Source: an uncultured Oscillospiraceae bacterium (GTDB taxonomy: Bacteria > Bacillota > Clostridia > Oscillospirales > Ruminococcaceae). Taken from it: a stretch of 27,770 bases of DNA. The DNA lies in the NCBI GenBank assembly GCA_902489475.1, contig CABUAH010000016.1:1-27770 (forward strand), read 5' to 3'. Positions 1-7,559 of this stretch are shown piece by piece; the first letter of the stretch is position 1; every line of letters begins with the position of its first letter. Under the pieces are notes generated by a model. That model had not been told where the DNA came from, did no database searches, and saw only the letters and a program-made list of their open reading frames with translations. The translations under genes were made by a program, and so were the position numbers.

Positions 1-113
1 TATCTGGTTTTTTATTACTCACAGTTTTTGAAAGTATAAAATTATACACCTAACCAATCTATCTCAGGTAATTAACAAAGCCGTAAAATTGTGAGGAAAG
101 AGGTTTGAGTACG

Positions 114-1745
114 ATGGAAAAACAAAAAATCTTGATAGTTGACGATTCGGAGATGAATCGATACTTGCTGATGGATATTTTAGAGGATCAGTATGATATT
201 GTAGAAGCTGAAAACGGTGCGGAAGCCATCACTATTCTCTCGCAGCAAAGGGCGGAGTTCTCTCTCTTGCTTTTGGATATTATGATGCCTGAAATGGACG
301 GGTTTGAGGTGCTGAACTACATAAACAAGTATCATTGGAACGGTTCATTTGCAGTTATGATGATTTCCTCCGATGATTCCCCTGCAAATATAAAGCTTGC
401 TTATGACCTTGGGGCATTCGATTATATAAGCCGTCCGTTTGATCCAACGGTTGTACAGCGTCGAATTTCAAATACTATGATTTTGTATGCACGTCAGCAG
501 CATCTTGAAGATGTTATTGCAGAGCAGTTTTATGAACAGGAAAAAAACAACAGGCTGATGATCTCTGTTTTGTCACATATTGTCGAATTTCGTAACGGAG
601 AGAGCGGTTTGCATGTTTTGCACGTAAATGCGATAACTCACTACTTGCTGACTCAGCTTGTCAAAATTACGGACAAGTATCCTTTGTCAAAATCGGATAT
701 TACTCTAATCAGCACAGCTTCATCATTACACGACATTGGAAAAATTTCTATTCCGGATGAAATATTGAATAAGCCCGGACGCCTTACCGACGAGGAGTTC
801 GAGATAATAAAAACTCACTCGCTTGTAGGTGCAAAAATGCTGTCGGAATTGCCAACGGAACAGCTTGAGTCGCCGCTTGTTAAGGTAGCTTATGAGATCT
901 GTCGCTGGCATCACGAAAGATATGACGGAAGGGGTTATCCCGATAGGTTAAAGGGAGATGAGATCCCTATTTCCGCACAGGTTGTAGCATTAGCAGATGT
1001 GTATGACGCTTTGACGAGCGAGAGATGCTACAAGAAAGCATATTCCCACGAAGAAGCGCTTGCAATGATTTTGGACGGACAATGCGGAACATTCAACCCG
1101 ATTTTGTTACAGTGCCTAAAAGAGATTTCACATACGCTTCAAAATGAATTGGCAAACGCAACTCCTGATCAGGTTACAAGCAGTATTCAGGAGATAAGAA
1201 ATGTTATAGATTATGACAGGCTGTTTTCCGACAGTAAGTACACTTTATTATCGCATGAGCAGCAGCATCCGAAAGCTTTGTATGCGGACTCTTTGACTGA
1301 TACATATAACCGTCGTTATTTTGAGGAACAGTTCCGGGGTGAGGAGTATATTCAGGCTGCCGCTGTAATAGATATAGACAATATAAAACTTATAAATGAC
1401 AATTACGGATATGATGCAGGCGATGTTGTAATTAAAAAAACTGCGAAAATGATTTTATCGTGTGTTCAAAGAACAGGAACGGTAGTGCGTTTCGGCGATG
1501 ACAAGTTTGTGGTTGTGTTTTACGGAATACATGAAGATTTATTTGAAAAAAGGCTTGAAAAAATAAGACACGCCGTTGAAGTTATGAAAATTGAGGAATA
1601 TCCGGAAATAAACGCAACTATAAGTGTATCCGGAGTGTATGGAATGGGACAAGCGATGAAGCTCGTAGAGCTTGCCGACAGCAAGCTGCGTCAGGCGAAA
1701 AGTGAGAAAAATAAAGTCGTTGTATGCTCTTTTGACAAAAAATAA
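114..1745 (+). CDS. Response regulator with HD-GYP domain and degenerate GGDEF domain
   Basis: Likely a cytoplasmic c-di-GMP phosphodiesterase controlled by phosphorylation. Numbered from a TTG at 105, residues 6-125 are a receiver domain with phospho-acceptor Asp58 (LLLLDIMMPEMDG). Residues about 150-345 are an HD-GYP domain with the HD pair at 209-210 (SSLHDIGKI) and an intact HHERYDGRGYP at 269-279. Residues about 390-540 are GGDEF-like, but the signature reads GDDKF at 464-468, so diguanylate cyclase activity is doubtful. The start is ambiguous: TTG at 105 lies 7 nt after GAGGA, ATG at 114 lies 10 nt after AAAGAGG. I prefer ATG. The free Hpt gene begins 26 nt downstream and the hybrid kinase follows it, so this protein is the probable terminal receiver of their phosphorelay. 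The domain calls are secure. The loss of cyclase function is inferred from the motif. Confidence 0.93.
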   Translation: MEKQKILIVDDSEMNRYLLMDILEDQYDIVEAENGAEAITILSQQRAEFSLLLLDIMMPEMDGFEVLNYINKYHWNGSFAVMMISSDDSPANIKLAYDLGAFDYISRPFDPTVVQRRISNTMILYARQQHLEDVIAEQFYEQEKNNRLMISVLSHIVEFRNGESGLHVLHVNAITHYLLTQLVKITDKYPLSKSDITLISTASSLHDIGKISIPDEILNKPGRLTDEEFEIIKTHSLVGAKMLSELPTEQLESPLVKVAYEICRWHHERYDGRGYPDRLKGDEIPISAQVVALADVYDALTSERCYKKAYSHEEALAMILDGQCGTFNPILLQCLKEISHTLQNELANATPDQVTSSIQEIRNVIDYDRLFSDSKYTLLSHEQQHPKALYADSLTDTYNRRYFEEQFRGEEYIQAAAVIDIDNIKLINDNYGYDAGDVVIKKTAKMILSCVQRTGTVVRFGDDKFVVVFYGIHEDLFEKRLEKIRHAVEVMKIEEYPEINATISVSGVYGMGQAMKLVELADSKLRQAKSEKNKVVVCSFDKK

Positions 1746-1771
1746 AGCGATTTTATAAAAGGAGAATAATT

Positions 1772-2134
1772 ATGAATCTAAGAGATTGCTATACAAAATT
1801 TGGCGGCGATTACGATGATGTGCTTGGAAGATTCAGACGGGAACAGATCGTTTCAAAATTCGTTTGCAAATTTCCGGACGATAAAAGCTTTAGCCTTTTT
1901 GAAGAGTCTATGAATAATAAAGATTACGGTGAGGCACTCAGAGCTGTGCACACCCTAAAGGGTATTTGTCAAAACCTTTCATTCGACAGGCTGTTTTTGA
2001 GCAGTAATGCGGTAACTCAGGCGTTAAAGGAAAACGATTATCAAAAGGCAATTGATATGAAGCCTAAGCTTTCAAGCGACTATTACGAAGTAATATCTGC
2101 TGTAAAAGAATATATGCGCTCAGAGGAGGCGTAA
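1772..2134 (+). CDS. Free-standing Hpt (histidine phosphotransfer) protein
   Basis: A 120-residue all-helical protein with the Hpt signature AVHTLKG around His60, the residue that carries the phosphoryl group in this family. It has no membrane segment, so it is a soluble shuttle. The RBS AAAGGAG sits 7 nt before the ATG. It lies between a receiver-HD-GYP gene (26 nt upstream) and a hybrid histidine kinase (5-nt gap), which is the expected order of parts for a relay from kinase receiver domain to Hpt to a separate receiver. The Hpt call rests on motif, length and context. The direction of phosphate flow is inferred. Confidence 0.88.
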   Translation: MNLRDCYTKFGGDYDDVLGRFRREQIVSKFVCKFPDDKSFSLFEESMNNKDYGEALRAVHTLKGICQNLSFDRLFLSSNAVTQALKENDYQKAIDMKPKLSSDYYEVISAVKEYMRSEEA

Positions 2135-2139
2135 CGCAG

Positions 2140-4698
2140 ATGAAAAACACTGAGAAAAAGAATAAAATATCTCGGTTTCTTATATTCAGTTTTATAGGAC
2201 TTTTGATTTTCAGCGTTGTTGTTTTTGTGATTCTCGGAATATATATGACAAGAAAGAGTGAAAAGGCAGTACACGAGGTCGGAGAAATCTACATGTCCGG
2301 AATGAATGAGCAAATGTCGAAGCATTTTGAAACTGTAATTTCGCTGCGTTTTAATCAGGCAGACGGTATTGTTTCTGTCGTTTCATCAGACAACAACGAT
2401 AAAGAAAGCTTATATGAAGAACTGGTTTATAGGGCGCAGGTAAGAGATTTTGATTATTTGGCGCTTTGCTCTGCCGATGGAAAGTTTGAGACTCTTTACG
2501 GAAACGATATACGACCGCTCAATCCGGCTCCTTTTGTGGAGGCTTTAGAACAGGGTGAACAAAGAGTTGCCGTAGGTGTTGATTCAAACGGAAATGAAGT
2601 AGTATTGTTTGGAGTCAGCGCTACGTATCCTATGAATAACGATGAGTATAGCACCGGTTTGATAGCAGCTGTTCCGTTGGATTATGTCATTGATTTTCTT
2701 TCTTTGGAAGACAAAGGAAGTCTTATGTATTATCATATTATCCGACCTGACGGAAGTTTTGTAATTCGCAATTCAAACAGTGAGCTTTGGGACTTTTTTG
2801 AAGAGCTGCAAACCTATATAAAAAGTGATAAAGATACGTCTGTGGACAAATCTGTTGAAGATTTTTACTCGGCGCTGAAAGACGATAAAGAGTATGCTAC
2901 AGTATTTGACGTTAACGGCAATGACAGACAGGTTTACGGCATACCGTTGCCGTATTCAGAGTGGTATTTGGTAGCGGTAATGCCGTACAGCACATTGGAT
3001 GATACAATAAACAGCTTGAGCAATCAGCGTGTGATCATGATGTTGGTTTGCACTGCCGCTGTTTTAATTCTTTTTACAATAATTTTCATTTCGTATTTTT
3101 TCTTGAATCGTGCTCAAATGCGTGAACTTGAAAAGACTCGTCAGGTTGCTGTTGAATCCAGCAGAGCCAAAAGTGAATTCTTAGCAAATATGAGTCATGA
3201 TATTCGTACTCCTATGAATGCAATTGTAGGTATGACTGCTATTGCGACAGCTCATATGGACGACAAGGAACAAGTGCGGAACTGTCTTAAAAAAATTACA
3301 TTGTCGAGTAAACATTTGCTTGGACTTATCAACGACGTTTTGGATATGTCTAAGATTGAAAGCGGGAAATTGGCTTTGACAATGGAGGAGATTTCTTTAA
3401 GAGAAATAACGGAAGAAATTGTCAGCATTATGCAGCCGCAGGTGAAAGCAAAGAAACAGAAGTTTGATGTTCATGTCGAAAACATAATATCGGAAAATGT
3501 TTGGTGCGACGGCGTGCGTTTGAATCAGGTTGTGTTGAATCTATTATCTAACGCAACAAAGTATACGCAGGAGGGCGGTACTATATATTTATCCCTTAGG
3601 GAGGAAGAATCTCCAAAGGGAGAAAACTATGTAAGAATTAATATTCGGGTCAAGGATAACGGAATGGGTATGTCGCCGGAATTTTTGGAAAGAATTTATG
3701 AGTCCTACAGCCGTGCGGATGAATTGAGAATTCATAAAACAGAGGGTGCCGGCTTGGGAATGGCGATAACAAAGTACATTGTGGACGCAATGGAAGGAAC
3801 TATTGACGTACAGAGTGAGCTTGATAAGGGAACGGAATTCAGCCTTACATTTGATTTTGAAAAAGCTGATTCTGTAACATTAGAGAATATGGTTCTTCCG
3901 CCGTGGAAGGTGCTTGTGGTTGACGACGATGAAATGCTTTGTAAAACGGCTGTAAGCTCACTTGAATTCATAGGAGCAAAGGCTGAATGGGTAACAAGCG
4001 GTGAAAAGGCCATAGAGCTTATTATGGAACGTCACAAAAAGAGAAATGATTATCAAATAATCCTGCTCGACTGGAAGCTTCCGGGAATGAACGGAATTCA
4101 GGTTGCAAAAGAGATTCGGCGAAATTTGGGCGATGAAGTTCCTATTTTGCTGATTTCCGCTTACGACTGGAGCGAGTTTGAAACAGAGGCACGCCAAGCA
4201 GGTATTAACGGTTTTATTTCAAAGCCTTTGTTTGCATCTACACTGTTTTATTCTTTAAGCGAACATATGGGAAGCGAAACACTGAATAACGGTGATTCAA
4301 CCCCGAATGGTGATATGTCGGGACGCTGTATATTGGTTGCGGAGGACAACGAGCTTAACTGGGAGGTTGCAAGTGAATTGCTTTCCGATTTAGGCGCTGA
4401 GCTTGATTGGGCGGAGGACGGAAAAGTGTGCTTTGATAAGTTCAGCAACTCGCCTGAGGGCTATTATGACGCAATACTTATGGATTTGAGAATGCCTAAT
4501 ATGACAGGATATGAGGCTGCAAAAGCAATCAGAGCGTTAGATCGTCCCGACGCACAAACGGTTGCGATAATCGCAATGAGTGCGGACGCATTTTCCGATG
4601 ATGTAAAGCGCTGTTTAGATTGTGGTATGAATGCACATACGGCAAAGCCTATTGACGTCACGGAAATTGAACGCTTATTGAAAAGATTTTTTAATTGA
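2140..4698 (+). CDS. Membrane hybrid sensor histidine kinase with two receiver domains
   Basis: An 852-residue sensor kinase. Transmembrane segments at about 13-34 and 298-322 enclose a roughly 260-residue extracellular sensor region of the Cache/PAS-like type (RPDGSFVIRN near 202-211). The cytoplasmic part has a HisKA domain with phospho-acceptor His353 (MSHDIRTPMN). The ATPase domain shows an N box (NLLSNATKYT, Asn471), a G1 box (DNGMGM, 506-511) and a G2 box (GAGLGM, 536-541). Two receiver domains follow, with acceptor Asp644 (LLDWKLPGMNG) and Asp782 (LMDLRMPNMTG). Both keep the acidic pocket and the C-terminal Lys (SKP, AKP). Its RBS GAGGAGG lies inside the 3' end of the Hpt gene, so the two are translated together. 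The kinase has no Hpt domain of its own, which fits use of the adjacent free Hpt protein. The ligand cannot be read from sequence. Confidence 0.95.
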   Translation: MKNTEKKNKISRFLIFSFIGLLIFSVVVFVILGIYMTRKSEKAVHEVGEIYMSGMNEQMSKHFETVISLRFNQADGIVSVVSSDNNDKESLYEELVYRAQVRDFDYLALCSADGKFETLYGNDIRPLNPAPFVEALEQGEQRVAVGVDSNGNEVVLFGVSATYPMNNDEYSTGLIAAVPLDYVIDFLSLEDKGSLMYYHIIRPDGSFVIRNSNSELWDFFEELQTYIKSDKDTSVDKSVEDFYSALKDDKEYATVFDVNGNDRQVYGIPLPYSEWYLVAVMPYSTLDDTINSLSNQRVIMMLVCTAAVLILFTIIFISYFFLNRAQMRELEKTRQVAVESSRAKSEFLANMSHDIRTPMNAIVGMTAIATAHMDDKEQVRNCLKKITLSSKHLLGLINDVLDMSKIESGKLALTMEEISLREITEEIVSIMQPQVKAKKQKFDVHVENIISENVWCDGVRLNQVVLNLLSNATKYTQEGGTIYLSLREEESPKGENYVRINIRVKDNGMGMSPEFLERIYESYSRADELRIHKTEGAGLGMAITKYIVDAMEGTIDVQSELDKGTEFSLTFDFEKADSVTLENMVLPPWKVLVVDDDEMLCKTAVSSLEFIGAKAEWVTSGEKAIELIMERHKKRNDYQIILLDWKLPGMNGIQVAKEIRRNLGDEVPILLISAYDWSEFETEARQAGINGFISKPLFASTLFYSLSEHMGSETLNNGDSTPNGDMSGRCILVAEDNELNWEVASELLSDLGAELDWAEDGKVCFDKFSNSPEGYYDAILMDLRMPNMTGYEAAKAIRALDRPDAQTVAIIAMSADAFSDDVKRCLDCGMNAHTAKPIDVTEIERLLKRFFN

Positions 4699-4730
4699 TA
4701 ATCTTAAAATCGGGCTACAGCAAAAATAAA

Positions 4731-4819
4731 TAGTACTGCCACCGGGTAGGGAATGTTAAAGCATTCGTTTACGCATCGTTAGGTCTTTGAAGATGCGTAT
4801 TCGGGTGCTTTTTTGGAGG
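4731..4819 (+). promoter_or_regulatory. Structured leader upstream of the pnuC-like gene (candidate riboswitch or attenuator)
   Basis: Three helices can be drawn. GCcACC (4738-4743) pairs with GGTGC (4804-4808) and closes a junction. GAATG (4751-4755) pairs with CATTC (4762-4766). TACGCATC (4770-4777) pairs perfectly with GATGCGTA (4792-4799). The closing helix is followed at once by a run of six T and then the RBS GGAGG (4815-4819). This layout can couple folding to termination or to RBS access. I could not match it to a riboswitch consensus that I know. Confidence 0.45.
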
Positions 4820-4826
4820 TAAAAAG

Positions 4827-5516
4827 GTGAAAAACAAATCAATATTCAGAATTTTTACAAAGGGCGAAATAGCATTGTGGAGCTTGTCGGTTTTGATGAT
4901 TGTGCTGATTTTTGCAATTTTTGACAGGGAAAATTATCTTTATCTTTCTTCGTCGCTTTTAGGGGCAACTTCTTTGATTTTTTATGCTAAAGGAAATGTG
5001 TTCGGACCGATTTTAATGGTTGCGTTCAGTGTAATGTATGCTGTGATATCTTTTTCCTATGAGTATTACGGAGAGATGATAACATACCTTGCGATGACAT
5101 TACCAATGTCTGCACTTTCGATCATTTCGTGGATTTTAAATCCTTATGGTAAAAGCCGGACTCAGGTTAAAATAAACCGAATAGGCAAGACAGAGACTGT
5201 TTTTGCTGTTGTTTTGACGGCAGTTGTAACACTTGTGTTTTACTTTATTCTAAAAGCGTTTGAAACCGCAAATCTTATAGTAAGCACTATTTCCGTTTCG
5301 ACAAGCTTTTTAGCGGCGTATTTTACTTTTAGACGAAGCGCTTTGTATGCACTTTTTTATGCGGCGAACGACATTGTTTTGATCGTTCTTTGGGTTTTGG
5401 CATCGCTAAGCGATATTTCTTATATGTCGGTAACGGTGTGCTTTGTAATCTTTTTTGTAAACGATATTTACGGATTTATAAACTGGCGGAAGATGAGCTT
5501 GCGGCAGAAGAGGTAA
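4827..5516 (+). CDS. pnuC: PnuC-family vitamin (nicotinamide riboside-type) transporter
   Basis: A 229-residue integral membrane protein with about seven hydrophobic segments. It carries family features in the right places: WILNPYGKS near residues 101-109, the segment TFRRSALYALFYAANDIV in the C-terminal half, and a terminal NDIYGFINWRKM followed by a basic tail. PnuC proteins move nicotinamide riboside or related vitamins (thiamine, riboflavin) by facilitated diffusion, with downstream kinases trapping the substrate. The start is GTG, 7 nt after GGAGG. No NAD or thiamine gene adjoins it, so the substrate is undecided. It is probably controlled by the structured leader just upstream. The family call is strong, the exact substrate uncertain. 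Confidence 0.85.
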   Translation: MKNKSIFRIFTKGEIALWSLSVLMIVLIFAIFDRENYLYLSSSLLGATSLIFYAKGNVFGPILMVAFSVMYAVISFSYEYYGEMITYLAMTLPMSALSIISWILNPYGKSRTQVKINRIGKTETVFAVVLTAVVTLVFYFILKAFETANLIVSTISVSTSFLAAYFTFRRSALYALFYAANDIVLIVLWVLASLSDISYMSVTVCFVIFFVNDIYGFINWRKMSLRQKR

Positions 5517-5611
5517 TTTAAGTCCGGTAACTGCTCGCCAAGGCAGATATAGACAAACAGCATTTATGAAGTTTGGATATTATGTCAATAGATTTTTTAT
5601 GCTTAATGCAG

Positions 5612-5617
5612 TATACT
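5612..5617 (+). promoter_or_regulatory. Candidate -10 box for the leader peptide and MFS transcript
   Basis: TATACT in an AT-rich stretch about 65 nt before the leader-peptide ATG. The hexamer 17 nt upstream (TAGATT) is a poor -35 match, so this is tentative. Confidence 0.25.
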
Positions 5618-5680
5618 TAAATTTAAGAAGAAATGAGAGATTGTTGGATAAACGAAATTAATTGTTAGGGGGAAATCACA

Positions 5681-5719
5681 ATGCCTCTCTGTATCGGCAC
5701 AGCTCCATGCAAGGAATGA
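5681..5719 (+). CDS. Leader peptide MPLCIGTAPCKE of a putative translation attenuator
   Basis: A 12-codon open reading frame, too short for ordinary gene calling. It has a strong RBS (AGGGGG at 5667-5672, 8 nt before the ATG). Its last codons and its TGA overlap the first arm of the hairpin system at 5703-5760, so a ribosome on it would control which hairpin forms. Such leader peptides typically precede antibiotic resistance genes whose expression is induced by ribosome stalling, and a drug-efflux-like MFS gene follows here. The peptide sequence is not one that I recognise. Function is inferred from RBS strength, overlap geometry and the downstream gene. Confidence 0.65.
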   Translation: MPLCIGTAPCKE

Positions 5720-5765
5720 CGGATTGCGTGGAGGAATGATCTCACCGTCACGCCTTGCATTTTTG
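5703..5765 (+). terminator. Attenuator with three mutually exclusive hairpins
   Basis: Segment A (5703-5714), segment B (5726-5733) and segment C (5741-5760) can pair in three ways. A:C gives an 8-bp helix ATGCAAGG/CCTTGCAT (5707-5714 with 5753-5760) plus TGACGG/CCGTCA (5717-5722 with 5745-5750), and is followed by TTTT: a terminator. A:B gives CTCCATGC (5703-5710) with GCGTGGAG (5726-5733). B:C gives GCGTG (5726-5730) with CACGC (5749-5753), plus GAG/CTC inside it. A ribosome halted early on the leader peptide would mask A, favour B:C and allow read-through into the transporter gene. The pairings are visible in sequence; the mechanism is inferred. Confidence 0.7.
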
Positions 5766-5795
5766 ACTTACTAAAAATCAAAGGAGCAAGGTACT

Positions 5796-7067
5796 ATGAA
5801 TATATTAAAAGAACTCAAATCATTTATAATTCTTTGGCTTACTCAGTCGTTTTCCGCACTCGGAAGCGCAATGACAAACTTTGCGCTGGTAATCTGGCTG
5901 TATAACGACAGCGGCTCGGCGCTGACTACGGCAATGCTGACAGTATGCTCATATGCACCGTATGTTATGATGAGCATTTTTGCGGGAGCGGTAAGCGATA
6001 AGTGGAATAAGAAAACTATTATGCTCGTTTGTGACAGCTTAGCGGCGCTTTGTACGGTTTTAGTGCTTATTTTGTTTAAAACGGGCAGCCTAGAGGTATG
6101 GCATCTATATGTTCTCAATGCTTTGAACGGACTCATGAATACAATTCAACAGCCTGCTTCGGACGTTGCGGCAACTATGCTTACACCTGAGAAACATTAT
6201 CAGAAAACAAGCGGAATGCGGTCGTTTTCAAACTCGCTTGTGTCAATTTTAACGCCTGTTTTTGCGGCGGCAATCGTCGCATTTGCAGGGGTGGAGGCAG
6301 TAATAGCAGTTGATCTTTTTACATTTTTGGCGGCATTTCTCACTCTGCTGTTTTTCATCAGAATTCCGGAACCCGAAAGAAAATCAGAAACAGCCGAAAG
6401 CGTATTGCAGTCGGCAAAAAGCGGACTTGTTTACCTCAAAACAAACAAGGGGATTTTGTGGATGATATTGTTTCATGCAGCGATAAATTTCATTGCGTCA
6501 ATTTATGACGCTGCCTTTCCTGCCATGATATTATCTAAAAGCAATCAAACTGTTCTTGGCGTTGTGAATGCTTCTGTGGGAATTGCAACACTTGCCGGAA
6601 GCGTAATTGCGACAGTCGCTCCTGCACCTAAAAGCAGGGTAAGGGTTGTATGTAATTGTCTGCTGATCTCAATGAGTACGGAAAATTTTCTGCTTGCGTT
6701 CGGAAGAACGCCTGTAATTTGGTGTATCGGCGCTGTTCTCGGATGGCTTTCGATTCCGCTTATGAATGCAAATATGGACGTTATTTTCCGAACGAGAATT
6801 CCAACGGATATGCAGGGGCGTGTTTATTCGGCGAGAAATACTTTGCAGTTTTTCACTATACCCTTGGGATATTTTCTCGGCGGATTGCTTGTAGATAAGG
6901 TGTTTGAGCCGTTTATGGCTCGGAATACAAGAGACTTTCTGACAAACCTGTTCGGAGAGGAAAAAGGCTCAGGCGCGGCAATGCTGTTCTTTGTAATAGG
7001 AATCGCAGGGGTAATGGTATGTCTTATTTTCCGCAGAGTAAAGGCTATCAAAGAGATTGATATGTGA
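5796..7067 (+). CDS. MFS transporter, DHA3/macrolide-efflux (Mef)-like
   Basis: A 423-residue protein with about 12 transmembrane helices. The N-terminal half has the MFS motif A between helices 2 and 3 (GAVSDKWNKK at 64-73). The N-terminus (LTQSFSALGSAMTNFALVIWL) and the mid-protein features resemble the Mef/enterobactin-exporter-like DHA3 group, whose members export macrolides, other drugs or siderophores with protons. The RBS AAAGGAG is 9 nt before the ATG. It sits alone between a pnuC-like gene and a convergent regulator gene. The leader peptide and alternative hairpins directly upstream suggest induction by a translation inhibitor, which supports an antibiotic-efflux role. The substrate cannot be read from sequence. 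Confidence 0.88.
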   Translation: MNILKELKSFIILWLTQSFSALGSAMTNFALVIWLYNDSGSALTTAMLTVCSYAPYVMMSIFAGAVSDKWNKKTIMLVCDSLAALCTVLVLILFKTGSLEVWHLYVLNALNGLMNTIQQPASDVAATMLTPEKHYQKTSGMRSFSNSLVSILTPVFAAAIVAFAGVEAVIAVDLFTFLAAFLTLLFFIRIPEPERKSETAESVLQSAKSGLVYLKTNKGILWMILFHAAINFIASIYDAAFPAMILSKSNQTVLGVVNASVGIATLAGSVIATVAPAPKSRVRVVCNCLLISMSTENFLLAFGRTPVIWCIGAVLGWLSIPLMNANMDVIFRTRIPTDMQGRVYSARNTLQFFTIPLGYFLGGLLVDKVFEPFMARNTRDFLTNLFGEEKGSGAAMLFFVIGIAGVMVCLIFRRVKAIKEIDM

Positions 7068-7103
7068 TAAATTAGAAATATAGAAATACAATAGCGTAAA
7101 AAC

Positions 7104-7147
7104 AAAAGAGCTAAGCTCACAAGTTATGCGTGAGGTTAGCTCTTTTT
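7104..7147. terminator. Bidirectional intrinsic terminator between the MFS gene and the XRE gene
   Basis: AAAAGAGCTAA and CTCAC (left) pair with GTGAG and TTAGCTCTTTT (right) around a short loop. There is an A-run on the left and a T-run on the right, so it can stop transcription from both sides. The last codons and the stop of the minus-strand XRE gene lie inside the hairpin. Confidence 0.8.
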
Positions 7148-7426
7148 TCGTAATGCGTTTATCATTTTTTGTATAAGCTCTATATTCTCTTGCGACAGGT
7201 CGCTGACATCAAGGTATTGCTGTTTATCCTCAAGTCCCAACAAATAATCTGTTGAAACATGAAAAGCTTTTGCTATTTTGATCAGTATTTCTGGGGAAGG
7301 GTTTCGGTCAGACAATTCATAATAACTCACAGTAGTTTTAGTTACCCAAAGCTTATCAGCCAGCTGCTGCTGAGTTAGTCCGGCATCTTGTCTTAATTTC
7401 TTTAATTTTTTTCCAAAGTCAACCAT
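7136..7426 (-). CDS. XRE-family HTH transcriptional regulator
   Basis: A 96-residue protein with a Cro/C1-type helix-turn-helix at about 4-58 (FGKKLKKLRQDAGLTQQQLADKL, then TTVSYYE, then PSPEILIKIAKAFHVSTDYLLG). A short polar C-terminal helix follows. I chose the ATG at 7426 because GAGG lies 7 nt before it. An upstream in-frame TTG at 7444 would put this RBS inside the gene. It is divergent from a lipoprotein gene, and the shared intergenic region holds an inverted repeat over both promoters, so autoregulation and control of the lipoprotein are likely. The effector is unknown. Confidence 0.88.
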   Translation of the reverse strand: MVDFGKKLKKLRQDAGLTQQQLADKLWVTKTTVSYYELSDRNPSPEILIKIAKAFHVSTDYLLGLEDKQQYLDVSDLSQENIELIQKMINALRKKS

Positions 7427-7462
7427 ATTGATACCTCGATTCAACTTCTAGATTACAACATT

Positions 7463-7493
7463 ATTATATGAAATATGTTTACTAAAAGTACAA
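7463..7493 (-). promoter_or_regulatory. Candidate promoter of the XRE gene
   Basis: On the minus strand, a perfect TATAAT (plus-strand 7463-7468) is preceded by TTGTAC (7488-7493) with a 19-nt spacer. The -35 box overlaps the inverted repeat at 7484-7519. Confidence 0.5.
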
Positions 7494-7519
7494 AAATAGT
7501 TGACTTTTACTTTTTTGTA
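7484..7519. promoter_or_regulatory. Candidate operator between divergent XRE and lipoprotein genes
   Basis: An 8-bp perfect inverted repeat, TACAAAAA (7489-7496) and TTTTTGTA (7512-7519), overlaps a second one, AAAAGTA (7484-7490) and TACTTTT (7508-7514). Together they cover the -35 boxes of both divergent promoters. XRE proteins usually bind such dyads as dimers. Binding by the adjacent regulator is inferred. Confidence 0.5.
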
Positions 7520-7528
7520 TGTTATAAT
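7500..7528 (+). promoter_or_regulatory. Consensus-like promoter of the lipoprotein gene
   Basis: TTGACT (7500-7505), a 17-nt spacer, then TATAAT (7523-7528). The RBS GGAGG and the ATG follow about 30 nt later. Confidence 0.8.
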
Positions 7529-7559
7529 TTAAAAAAACAATATATCGGAGGAGATTTAT

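Noticed and set aside
7424..7444. TTG start at 7444 for the XRE gene
   Set aside because: It would place the only good RBS (GAGG) inside the coding region. The ATG at 7426 has proper spacing.
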